From positions 1 to 8,619 of the forward strand of contig CALJXB010000265.1 of NCBI GenBank assembly GCA_937974415.1: a stretch of DNA of 8,619 nt, given 5' to 3'. Positions 1 through 6,189 of the stretch are shown here, piece after piece. Position numbers and translations under genes: made by a program. Under the pieces are notes generated by a model. The model worked only from the letters and a program-made list of their open reading frames with translations. It was not told where the DNA came from and did no database searches. Within the stretch, counting starts at the first letter, position 1. The number at the start of each line of letters is the position of its first letter. The DNA comes from an uncultured Kiloniellales bacterium (GTDB lineage Bacteria; Pseudomonadota; Alphaproteobacteria; Kiloniellales; JAKSDN01).

Positions 1-407
<407 letters not shown>

Positions 408-413
408 ACCTCA

Positions 414-441
414 ACCCGGGACCCCCGAAGGGGACCAGGGT
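414..441 (-). other. pre-16S leader hairpin with UUCG tetraloop
   Basis: On the minus strand two 12-nt arms (441-430 and 425-414) fold with ten pairs and two mismatches around a C(UUCG)G loop, an exceptionally stable RNA tetraloop. It ends only 7 nt before the predicted 16S 5' end. It probably belongs to the precursor removed during 16S maturation; whether a nuclease recognises it cannot be told. The partner strand of the long pre-16S processing stem would lie beyond the window. Confidence 0.55.
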
Positions 442-561
442 CTCAATTAAGGGCTCCTATTACTTTCGAACACGTACGTAGTGTATGCGCCGAGCGAAAT
501 AGGCCCCAGCTGCCGAATCGGCACCCGGAACCGCCGCCCGCGCATCCCTTCCAAATCCAAC

Positions 562-575
562 GATTTCAAACAGCA
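562..575 (-). promoter_or_regulatory. boxA-like rRNA antitermination element
   Basis: The minus strand reads TGCTGTTTGAAATC (575-562), close to the TGCTCTTTGACA-type boxA that recruits NusB/S10 for rRNA antitermination. It lies in the leader between the candidate promoters and the 16S gene, as expected. The match is imperfect (one base in the CTCTTT core and A for C near the end), so the call depends on similarity plus position. Confidence 0.6.
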
Positions 576-598
576 CATCCGCCACACGACGCTAAGCG

Positions 599-614
599 CC
601 GGGTGGCGACCCGG
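599..614 (-). other. leader hairpin just upstream of boxA
   Basis: A perfect 6-bp inverted repeat, CCGGGT (599-604) and ACCCGG (609-614), with a 4-nt loop. It sits 24 nt upstream of the boxA-like element in the transcribed leader. A hairpin before boxA resembles a boxB-boxA arrangement, but assigning it as boxB is inference. Confidence 0.4.
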
Positions 615-642
615 TCTCCCGGTTGATGAGAAAGCCTCACGT

Positions 643-656
643 CCAACGGCTGTTGG
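643..656 (-). other. leader hairpin
   Basis: A perfect 5-bp inverted repeat, CCAAC (643-647) and GTTGG (652-656), with a 4-nt loop. It lies just downstream of candidate promoter P2, in the early rrn leader. It may be a leader RNA hairpin; no T-tract follows, so it is not a terminator. Confidence 0.35.
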
Positions 657-674
657 GAGTGGCGGCAACCGCTC

Positions 675-703
675 ATCCTACCCGACAGGACCCGAAGAGA
701 CAA
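675..703 (-). promoter_or_regulatory. candidate rrn promoter P2
   Basis: On the minus strand TTGTCT (703-698) is followed after exactly 17 nt by TAGGAT (680-675). It points toward the 16S gene and lies about 105 nt downstream of candidate P1. Tandem promoters are common before bacterial rrn operons. The -10 is only a moderate match, so this could be weaker than P1 or a chance match. Confidence 0.5.
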
Positions 704-748
704 CGGTGCGAAGCCGCTTTATCCCCGAAAATCTTGTCGTATCGAGAC

Positions 749-776
749 AAAAAAACGCCGACCGGAGCCGACGGCG
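749..776 (-). terminator. terminator-like hairpin plus T-tract right after P1
   Basis: On the minus strand CGCCG (776-772) can pair with CGGCG (760-756) around an 11-nt loop, immediately followed by seven T residues (755-749). This has the form of an intrinsic terminator, although the stem is short. It would stop transcripts arriving from the DUF1489 side before they enter the rrn leader. It overlaps the predicted P1 start region, so P1 transcripts would carry at most part of the stem at their 5' end. A second small inverted repeat (TTGTC/GACAA, 734-750) follows. Confidence 0.35.
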
Positions 777-781
777 AGGTT

Positions 782-810
782 TATATAAGGGGGTGCCCGA
801 TCCATGTCCA
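782..810 (-). promoter_or_regulatory. candidate rrn promoter P1
   Basis: On the minus strand TGGACA (810-805) is followed after 17 nt by TATATA (787-782), a good match to sigma70 -35 and -10 elements with optimal spacing. The predicted start is near 774-776, about 370 nt before the mature 16S end. Upstream of it lies a modestly AT-rich patch (about 820-842) that could act as an UP-like element. Assignment rests on sequence and position only. Confidence 0.6.
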
Positions 811-861
811 GAGGGAAATGTCGAAGCCATGACGATTTTTGCCGCTGAAGCGATTCCATCC

Positions 862-882
862 CCGCTATCAGGGGCTTAGCGG
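862..882 (-). other. inverted repeat downstream of the DUF1489 gene
   Basis: CCGCTA (862-867) and TAGCGG (877-882) form a perfect 6-bp stem with a 9-nt loop, 58 nt past the DUF1489 stop and upstream of candidate rrn promoter P1. No T-tract follows on either strand, so it is not a classical intrinsic terminator. It may protect a 3' end or be incidental. Confidence 0.3.
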
Positions 883-939
883 TGCGCCAGTCGAAGTCCG
901 ATCGGGGCCCTTCTCGCGACTCGGAGCACGTGGCGTGGT

Positions 940-1359
940 CTAAAGGAGTCCCAAGTGGCGCAGTTCGGCCAGCATTTCGGGCGGCATGTCGCCGAGGCTG
1001 CCCGGCAGGTCATCGAGATCGGCCGGCGCGTCCTCGGGTGCGAGGTAGCGCCAGCCCTGGAAGGGCCGGTGGGGCGTCGGCACCGTCCGCACGTGACCCG
1101 GGTCGAGCACCAGCTCCGTTGCCGGCGTGCCGTCGGAATAGCTGATCCGCTCGACCCCGACGAGGCGCTGGCGGACAGTCACGAAGCCCTTGATAACCCA
1201 GTAGATCGAGCCGCCGGCGAGCAACTCCTCGCGCCGCCGCGGCATCATGCGGGTGCGGTGGAATACGCGGCCGGTCTCGGCCTGGCGCTTGGCATGCCAT
1301 TGGCGCAGATCCTCCACGTCCTCGCTGCCGACGGACAGCTTGATGAGATGAAGCGGCAC
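940..1359 (-). CDS. DUF1489 family protein
   Basis: A 139-residue soluble protein matching what I know of the DUF1489 family, small proteins of unknown function mainly from alphaproteobacteria. Family-like features are the N-terminus MPLHLIKLSVG, the block RMMPRRREELL then GSIYWVIKG (about residues 38-58), and a C-terminal segment around PHRPFQGWRYL. There is no signal peptide or membrane segment. The start is GTG (1359-1357), supported by GGGGGAGG about 9 nt upstream; the stop is TAG. It follows the HMG-CoA lyase gene after 97 nt and has its own candidate promoter there, so it may be transcribed separately from the leucine genes. Nothing in the sequence indicates a role in leucine breakdown. 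Length and start fit the family; the function is unknown. Confidence 0.88.
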   Translation of the reverse strand: MPLHLIKLSVGSEDVEDLRQWHAKRQAETGRVFHRTRMMPRRREELLAGGSIYWVIKGFVTVRQRLVGVERISYSDGTPATELVLDPGHVRTVPTPHRPFQGWRYLAPEDAPADLDDLPGSLGDMPPEMLAELRHLGLL

Positions 1360-1413
1360 GCTTCCTAGCCTCCCCCACTGAAATCAGACCCACGTCCCCG
1401 AATGAGTTCCGGC

Positions 1414-1441
1414 AGTCTAGCGCCCCCTCCCGCCGAGGCAA
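1414..1441 (-). promoter_or_regulatory. candidate promoter of the DUF1489 gene
   Basis: In the 97-nt gap after the HMG-CoA lyase gene the minus strand shows TTGCCT (1441-1436), a 16-nt spacer and TAGACT (1419-1414). This is a plausible sigma70-type promoter giving a leader of roughly 45-50 nt before the GTG start. The -35 is only a partial match and no terminator is evident for the upstream operon, so read-through transcription is an alternative. Confidence 0.3.
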
Positions 1442-1456
1442 AGCCGACCGAACCCG

Positions 1457-2380
1457 TCAGTCCGAGCCAGATCCCGACTTGACGGCCGAGGCCAGCGCCA
1501 GGGCCACTTTCGAGGCCGGCGGACGGCCCAGGTGCTGCGATATGAAGCGCCCGGCAGCGGCCAGCTTGGCGAGGTCGACGCCGGTCTCGATTCCGAGGCC
1601 GTCGAGCAGGTAGAGCACGTCCTCGCTCGCCACGTTGCCGGTGGCGCCGGGCGCGTAGGGGCAGCCGCCGAGCCCGGCGACTGAGGAATCGACCGTGGCG
1701 ATGCCAAACTCTAGACAGGCGTGGATGTTGGCGAGCGCCTGGCCATAGGTGTCGTGGAAATGGACCGACAGTTGCGCCAACGGGACCTGCGCGGCAACCG
1801 CCTCCACCATGGCCCGCGCCTTGCCCGGCGTGCCGACGCCGATGGTGTCGCCGAGGGAAACTTCATAGCAGCCGATGTCCACGAGCCGTTCGGCGACCTC
1901 TGCCACCCGTTCCGGCGCAATCTCGCCCTCGTAGGGACAGCCCAGCACGCAGGAGACGTAGCCCCGCACCGGCACCGCATTGGCCGCCGCGGTTTCCATC
2001 ACCGGTGCGAAACGGCCGAGGGACTCGTCGATCGAGCAGTTGATGTTGTGCCGGGAGAAGCTCTCCGAGGCGGCGGCGAAGACGGCCACCTCCTCGGCCC
2101 CGGCCGCGAGCGCCCGCGCCATGCCTCTTTCGTTGGGCACCAGGACCGGATAGCGGACGCCGGGGCGGCGAGAGAGCCCGGCCAGCACCTCGGCCGTGTC
2201 GGCCATCTGGGGCACCCGCTTGGGGTCGACGAAAGCACCGGCCTCGATGGCGGTCACGCCGGCGGCCGCCAGCCGGTCGATGAGGCTCACCTTGATGTCG
2301 GCGGGGACGATCTGGGTTTCGTTCTGCAGGCCATCGCGGGCGCCCACCTCCACCAGCTTCACTTTTTGCGGAAGAGTCAC
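1457..2380 (-). CDS. mvaB: hydroxymethylglutaryl-CoA lyase (EC 4.1.3.4)
   Basis: Cleaves (S)-3-hydroxy-3-methylglutaryl-CoA into acetyl-CoA and acetoacetate, the last step of leucine catabolism, in the cytosol. The 307 residues form one TIM-barrel lyase domain, a normal length for bacterial forms. Visible landmarks are the catalytic ARDGLQNE segment (R15, D16), the metal-binding HFHDTYGQ with H207 and H209, and the signature SVAGLGGCPYAPGATGN with catalytic C240 and N249. A C-terminal HLGRPPASKV matches the family. The start is GTG (2380-2378), with AAGG 7 nt upstream; the nearby ATGs are out of frame. It lies 18 nt after the mccA stop, so the two are almost certainly co-transcribed. No key residue is missing. 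In leucine clusters this gene is also called liuE. Confidence 0.96.
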   Translation of the reverse strand: MTLPQKVKLVEVGARDGLQNETQIVPADIKVSLIDRLAAAGVTAIEAGAFVDPKRVPQMADTAEVLAGLSRRPGVRYPVLVPNERGMARALAAGAEEVAVFAAASESFSRHNINCSIDESLGRFAPVMETAAANAVPVRGYVSCVLGCPYEGEIAPERVAEVAERLVDIGCYEVSLGDTIGVGTPGKARAMVEAVAAQVPLAQLSVHFHDTYGQALANIHACLEFGIATVDSSVAGLGGCPYAPGATGNVASEDVLYLLDGLGIETGVDLAKLAAAGRFISQHLGRPPASKVALALASAVKSGSGSD

Positions 2381-2398
2381 ATCATAACCTTATGATAT

Positions 2399-4408
2399 TC
2401 ATGACTCTATCTCCAAATCCAATAGGTCGACGCCCTCCTCCACCAGGTCGTCCGCCCGATAGTGGACCGCGGCGACCAGGCCGTCCACCGGTGCCACAAT
2501 CGTGTGCTCCATCTTCATCGCTTCCAGGGCCATGAGGGCGTCTCCCCGTGCCACCCGGTCGCCGGGCGCCACGTGAACCTGAACCACCTTGCCCGGCATG
2601 GGCGCGATCAAGCGGTTGCTCCCCGCCTCCTGGCCCGTGCCGGCCGCCAGGGGGTCGTGAAGCCGGAGCCGGTGGCGCTCACCCGCCACCTCGAGCTCGA
2701 GGTCGACCCCATGCCAGCGGAGACTGGCAGAGAACGCCTGCCCGTCCAGACTGGCCTCCAGAGTGCCGTCCGGCGATAGCCGACCCGCGGCCATGACCTC
2801 CTTGTCGCCAAGCCCGAGACGGACGGACTCAGGGCCGGGATGGACCAGCACCTCGATCGGCTCCTTGATTCCCTCGAACCGCAGCAGGCTGAGCCGCTCC
2901 GTGTTGAGCCGCCAGCCGTCGGTTTCCTGCCAGGGCGAAAAGGGATCGCCCGAGACGCGCGCCGCCGCACGGGCTTCGGCATCCCGGCGCAGCAGCACCG
3001 CCAGACTCACGAGGGCCAGCGCCTCATCGCTGACACCGCCATCCACCGGGCCGTTCGCGGGCAGCAGCGCTTCGCCGTGGCGCTCGACGAAGACCGTATC
3101 GATCAGCCCGGCCCGGTAGTCGGCGTGGGCGGCGATGCGCCGCAGGAACGCGAGGTTCGTCGCCACCCCGGAAATCTCGGTCGCGGCCAGCGCCCGCGCC
3201 AGCCGGGCCAGGGCCGCCGGACGGTCTTTGCCGGCCACGATCAGCTTGGCGATCATGGGATCGTAGTAGTGGGAAATCTCGTCGCCCTCGCGCACGCCGC
3301 TGTCGATCCGCAGCTGTCGGCCGGTCTTGGGAAAGCGCAAACGCTCGAGCCGGCCGGGCGCCGGCAGGAAATCCCGCGCCGGGTCCTCGGCATAGAGCCG
3401 GGCCTCGATGGCATGGCCGGTGATCGCCAGGTCCGCTTGGCGGCAGGGCAGCGCCTCGCCCGCCGCGACCCGCAATTGCCAGTCCACCAGGTCGAGACCG
3501 GTGACCATCTCGGTAACCGGATGTTCGACTTGAAGTCTCGTGTTCATCTCCATGAAATAGAAGGACTTGTCTTCGACCAAAAATTCCACGGTACCGGCCC
3601 CGACATAGCCGATTGCCCGGGCCGCGGCGACGGCCGCCCGGCCCATGGCAGCGCGCAGCTTGGCGCTCAAGCCAGGCGCCGGCGCCTCTTCGATCACCTT
3701 CTGATGGCGCCGTTGGATCGAGCAGTCGCGCTCGAAAAGATGAACTGCGTGACCCTGTTGGTCGGCGAAAACCTGGACCTCGATGTGACGCGGCTGGGCG
3801 AGGAATTTCTCTAGGATCACCCGCGCGTCGCCGAAGGCCGCGGCGGCTTCGCGGCAGGCGCCTTCCAGGGCCGGGGCGAAGTCCGCCGCCCGATCGACCC
3901 GGCGCATCCCTTTGCCGCCGCCGCCCGCCGACGGCTTGATTATCAGCGGATAGCCGAGTTTCACCGCCGCCTGTTCTAAGGCCTTGGGGCTCTGGGCACG
4001 GCCGTTGTAGCCCGGCAGCACCGGCACGCCGGCCCGTTCCATGAGAATCTTGGCCCGGTCCTTGCTGCCCATGGCCCGGATGGCCGCGGGCGGCGGCCCA
4101 ACGAAGACCAGGCCCGCGGCTGCGCAGGCCTCCGCGAAGTCCGGGTTCTCGGAGAGAAAACCGTAGCCGGGATGGACCGCCTCGGCGCCGCTGGCCTTGG
4201 CCGCCGCGAGCACCGCATCGAAATTCAGGTAGCTCTCGGCCGCGGCCGGCGGCCCGATCGCCTGCGCCTCGTCGGCGAGCGCCACGTGGAGGGCTCCCTC
4301 ATCGGCCTCGGAATGGACGGCGATGGTGTGCAAGCCGAGGCGCTTCGCCGTCCGCATCACGCGGCAGGCGATCTCTCCCCGGTTGGCGATCAGCAGGCGT
4401 TCGAACAT
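2399..4408 (-). CDS. mccA: 3-methylcrotonyl-CoA carboxylase alpha (biotin) subunit, EC 6.4.1.4
   Basis: ATP-dependent biotin carboxylase and biotin carrier half of methylcrotonyl-CoA carboxylase, which works with MccB on 3-methylcrotonyl-CoA in leucine breakdown. Counting from ATG 4408 (669 residues): N-terminal biotin carboxylase domain (about 1-110, starting MFERLLIANRGEIACRV), ATP-grasp (about 115-320) with glycine-rich GGGGKGM at 162-168 and catalytic E287/N289/R291 in MNTRLQVEHP, biotin carboxylase C-terminal domain (about 333-440), a divergent linker/BT-like region, and a biotinyl domain (about 598-667) with the attachment lysine K632 in EAMKM. An in-frame GTG at 4417 would add three residues and directly abuts the TGA of the upstream channel gene; I prefer ATG 4408 because family members start there. 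No strong Shine-Dalgarno is seen at either, which fits translational coupling. Also called liuD. Partnership with the adjacent mccB makes other acyl-CoA carboxylases less likely. Confidence 0.95.
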   Translation of the reverse strand: MFERLLIANRGEIACRVMRTAKRLGLHTIAVHSEADEGALHVALADEAQAIGPPAAAESYLNFDAVLAAAKASGAEAVHPGYGFLSENPDFAEACAAAGLVFVGPPPAAIRAMGSKDRAKILMERAGVPVLPGYNGRAQSPKALEQAAVKLGYPLIIKPSAGGGGKGMRRVDRAADFAPALEGACREAAAAFGDARVILEKFLAQPRHIEVQVFADQQGHAVHLFERDCSIQRRHQKVIEEAPAPGLSAKLRAAMGRAAVAAARAIGYVGAGTVEFLVEDKSFYFMEMNTRLQVEHPVTEMVTGLDLVDWQLRVAAGEALPCRQADLAITGHAIEARLYAEDPARDFLPAPGRLERLRFPKTGRQLRIDSGVREGDEISHYYDPMIAKLIVAGKDRPAALARLARALAATEISGVATNLAFLRRIAAHADYRAGLIDTVFVERHGEALLPANGPVDGGVSDEALALVSLAVLLRRDAEARAAARVSGDPFSPWQETDGWRLNTERLSLLRFEGIKEPIEVLVHPGPESVRLGLGDKEVMAAGRLSPDGTLEASLDGQAFSASLRWHGVDLELEVAGERHRLRLHDPLAAGTGQEAGSNRLIAPMPGKVVQVHVAPGDRVARGDALMALEAMKMEHTIVAPVDGLVAAVHYRADDLVEEGVDLLDLEIES

Positions 4409-4417
4409 CCCACGCAC

Positions 4418-5329
4418 TCAATCCCGACGTCCGGCCTTCTCCCGCGAATACGAGATGATTTCCGAGAAGCCGAACAGCAGCAGCAGCACGCCGCAAATGA
4501 TCTCGGCGCCGACGATGAGCCGCACCGCCGGACTCAGCGGTACGAGATCGCCGTAACCGACGGTGCTGAGGGTAATGATGGAGAAGTACAGGCATTCGAT
4601 AAAGCTGAGATCGCGCGGCTCGCCGGCGAAGAGAAAGTGCGTACCGGCGGCGTAGCGATCAATGATGCGGTAGATCGCCGCGAAGACGATGACGATCACC
4701 GAATAGAAGGTGAAGAAGGCGAAGCTCGGGATGGCAAGGCCCGCGATACGCCGGAAGAAATCTTCGAACAGCAAGCCTGTCTGGAGCAGGAAGGCGCACA
4801 CGTCGCTGCTGATCCAAAGGACGATCAGCGAGGTCAGCCCCATGGCGACGAAAAAGACCGCGGTGATCGCGCCTTCGCTATGAACCAGCTCGGTCGCGAG
4901 AAAGGTCGACGCGCCGATCACGGCCATTGGAATGAGCCACAGGAAAACCCGCCCGAAATGGGCGTCGCCCACCTCGCGCTGGCTTTCGAGCAACTGCTGA
5001 ATCTGGCTGCGGTGCCGCCAGGCGCCGCCAAGAAAGGCCAGGATTGGCAGCGTGAATCCGAGCTGCAGAAAATTGGGGTCGACCGTCTCGAAATTGGCCT
5101 CGGTGAAGAAGATGAAGATGCAGGCGTAGACGGCGAGGGAGTTCGCCAGCGCGATGGAGAAGAACCGGCTGCCCGGAAAGACGACGTAGAAGACCGCCAC
5201 CCCGGCGGCCACCGTGGCGAGGGTGATCAGGCTGTAGCCGAGGTGGGTGCCGACCGCGAGCGAGATGAGCGAGATCAGCCCGACCGTGACGGCCACAGGC
5301 ACGAGCTGAATGTGCTCCGGGCGTTTCAT
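4418..5329 (-). CDS. potassium channel family membrane protein
   Basis: A 303-residue integral membrane protein ending in a K+ channel pore module. Its C-terminal part has a membrane helix (about 200-222), a pore helix FIECLYFSIITLS, the selectivity filter TVGYGD (256-261) and a final helix (about 267-290), the pattern of the two-helix ion channel domain. The N-terminal ~175 residues add about five or six hydrophobic stretches (roughly 10-28, 33-51, 57-76, 88-104, 128-147, 155-173) that I cannot assign to a voltage sensor; no S4-like arginine ladder is seen. No cytoplasmic RCK/TrkA-N domain follows, only a short basic tail. The start is ATG 5329 with GAGG 5 nt upstream. It is co-oriented 52 nt after the hydratase gene, and its TGA touches the possible GTG start of mccA. 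Local GC in sampled lines (about 53-65%) is lower than in mccA lines (67-77%), partly because of hydrophobic codons. A monovalent cation channel is likely; ion and gating are unknown. Confidence 0.85.
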   Translation of the reverse strand: MKRPEHIQLVPVAVTVGLISLISLAVGTHLGYSLITLATVAAGVAVFYVVFPGSRFFSIALANSLAVYACIFIFFTEANFETVDPNFLQLGFTLPILAFLGGAWRHRSQIQQLLESQREVGDAHFGRVFLWLIPMAVIGASTFLATELVHSEGAITAVFFVAMGLTSLIVLWISSDVCAFLLQTGLLFEDFFRRIAGLAIPSFAFFTFYSVIVIVFAAIYRIIDRYAAGTHFLFAGEPRDLSFIECLYFSIITLSTVGYGDLVPLSPAVRLIVGAEIICGVLLLLFGFSEIISYSREKAGRRD

Positions 5330-5381
5330 AGAGCCTCGAACGCATTCATGGCTGCTGGCCTCTGGTCGTTCGGGCGCCGCA

Positions 5382-6170
5382 TCACTCGCTTTGCCATTCG
5401 GCCTTACGCTTTTCCAGAAAAGCGGCCAAGCCCTCGCGCGCCTCGTCGCCTACGCGGACCCGGGCGATGCGCTGGGCGGTCTCGGCCACTAGATTGCGGT
5501 CGATCGGCCGGCCGGCGAGCGACAGGGCGAGATCCTTGGCCTCCGCCTGCGCCCGCGGCCCGCCTTGGGCCAGCTGGCCGAAAAGCACCTTGCCGGTTTC
5601 CTCCAGGCGGTCGGGCGGCACCACTTGGTGTACCAGGCCGAGGCCGAGCGCCTGTCGGGCTGAGAAGCGCTCAGCCGAGATCATGTAACGGCGCGCCGCC
5701 CGAGGGCCGATAGCCGCCACGACGTAAGGGCTGATGACCGCGGGAACGAGGCCTAGTTTGACTTCGGTCATCGCGAAACTCGAGGTTTCCGAGGCGATCG
5801 CGATATCGCAGCAGGCCACCAGCCCGACGCCGCCCCCAAAGGCGGCACCCTGGACCAGCGCGACGGTCGGCTTGGCGAGCCGGTCGAGAGTGCTCATGAG
5901 GCCGGCGAGCGCCCGGGCATCCTCCAGGTTCTGGGCCTCGGAGTAGTCGGCCATGCGCCGCATCCAGGCGAGGTCTGCGCCGGCCGAGAAGCTCTTGCCG
6001 GCCGCCGCCAGCACCACGAAGCGCACCCGTCGGTCGGCCTCCAGGGACAGGAGCGCAGCGGTCAGCTGGGCGATGAGGGCGTCGTCGAAGGCATTGTGGA
6101 CCTCTGGCCGGTTGAGGGTGAGGCGCCCGACCCCCTCGTCGATCTCTTGCAGCACCAGTTGGTCCGACAT
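5382..6170 (-). CDS. liuC: methylglutaconyl-CoA hydratase (enoyl-CoA hydratase family)
   Basis: A crotonase-fold enzyme that, from its context, hydrates 3-methylglutaconyl-CoA to HMG-CoA (EC 4.2.1.18), between the carboxylase and the lyase. The 262 residues show the N-terminal TLNRPEVHNAF, the CoA/oxyanion segment SAGADL (62-67), the FGGGVGLVACCDIAIA segment (111-126) and TEVKLGLVPAVISPYV (135-150). Of the two catalytic glutamates of rat crotonase, the second is kept (E136) while the first aligns with G116; the GGGVG form and the AVISPYV motif are, as I recall, typical of LiuC-type hydratases. The start is ATG 6170 with GGAGGGG 6 nt upstream, only 19 nt after the mccB stop. A generic enoyl-CoA hydratase is the alternative, but the flanking genes favour the leucine role. 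Confidence 0.92.
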   Translation of the reverse strand: MSDQLVLQEIDEGVGRLTLNRPEVHNAFDDALIAQLTAALLSLEADRRVRFVVLAAAGKSFSAGADLAWMRRMADYSEAQNLEDARALAGLMSTLDRLAKPTVALVQGAAFGGGVGLVACCDIAIASETSSFAMTEVKLGLVPAVISPYVVAAIGPRAARRYMISAERFSARQALGLGLVHQVVPPDRLEETGKVLFGQLAQGGPRAQAEAKDLALSLAGRPIDRNLVAETAQRIARVRVGDEAREGLAAFLEKRKAEWQSE

Positions 6171-6189
6171 GCTCTGCCCCTCCTCGCCG

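Larger units (their letters stand above)
408..939 (-). other. rrn promoter and leader region (no gene)
   Basis: This 532-nt stretch separates the DUF1489 stop codon from the 16S 5' end. I see no tRNA and no convincing protein gene in it. It holds two candidate sigma70 promoters pointing toward the 16S gene, a boxA-like antitermination element, and several GC-rich hairpins, each listed separately. The short open frames on both strands lack family resemblance and run through rRNA or leader elements, so I treat them as chance. The sequence between the boxA-like site and the 16S (about 533-560) reads on the minus strand as TTGGAAGGGATGCG followed by GGCGG repeats, resembling what I recall of alphaproteobacterial pre-16S leaders. 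Confidence 0.8.

Noticed and set aside
862..882. Inverted repeat as a rho-independent terminator of the DUF1489 gene
   Set aside because: The stem is perfect but no T-tract follows on either strand.
408..939. Possible tRNA gene in the rrn leader
   Set aside because: No T-loop (GGTTCGAATCC-like) plus acceptor pairing was found on either strand.
940..1368. 137-codon plus-strand frame opposite the DUF1489 gene
   Set aside because: The minus-strand product has family-like conserved blocks and a good ribosome site; the plus-strand one has neither.
4172..5713. 513-codon open frame on the plus strand, opposite mccA, the channel and liuC
   Set aside because: It spans three well-supported genes on the other strand, its product is a low-complexity charged mirror of hydrophobic codons, and it matches no family I know. 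High GC commonly opens such antisense frames.
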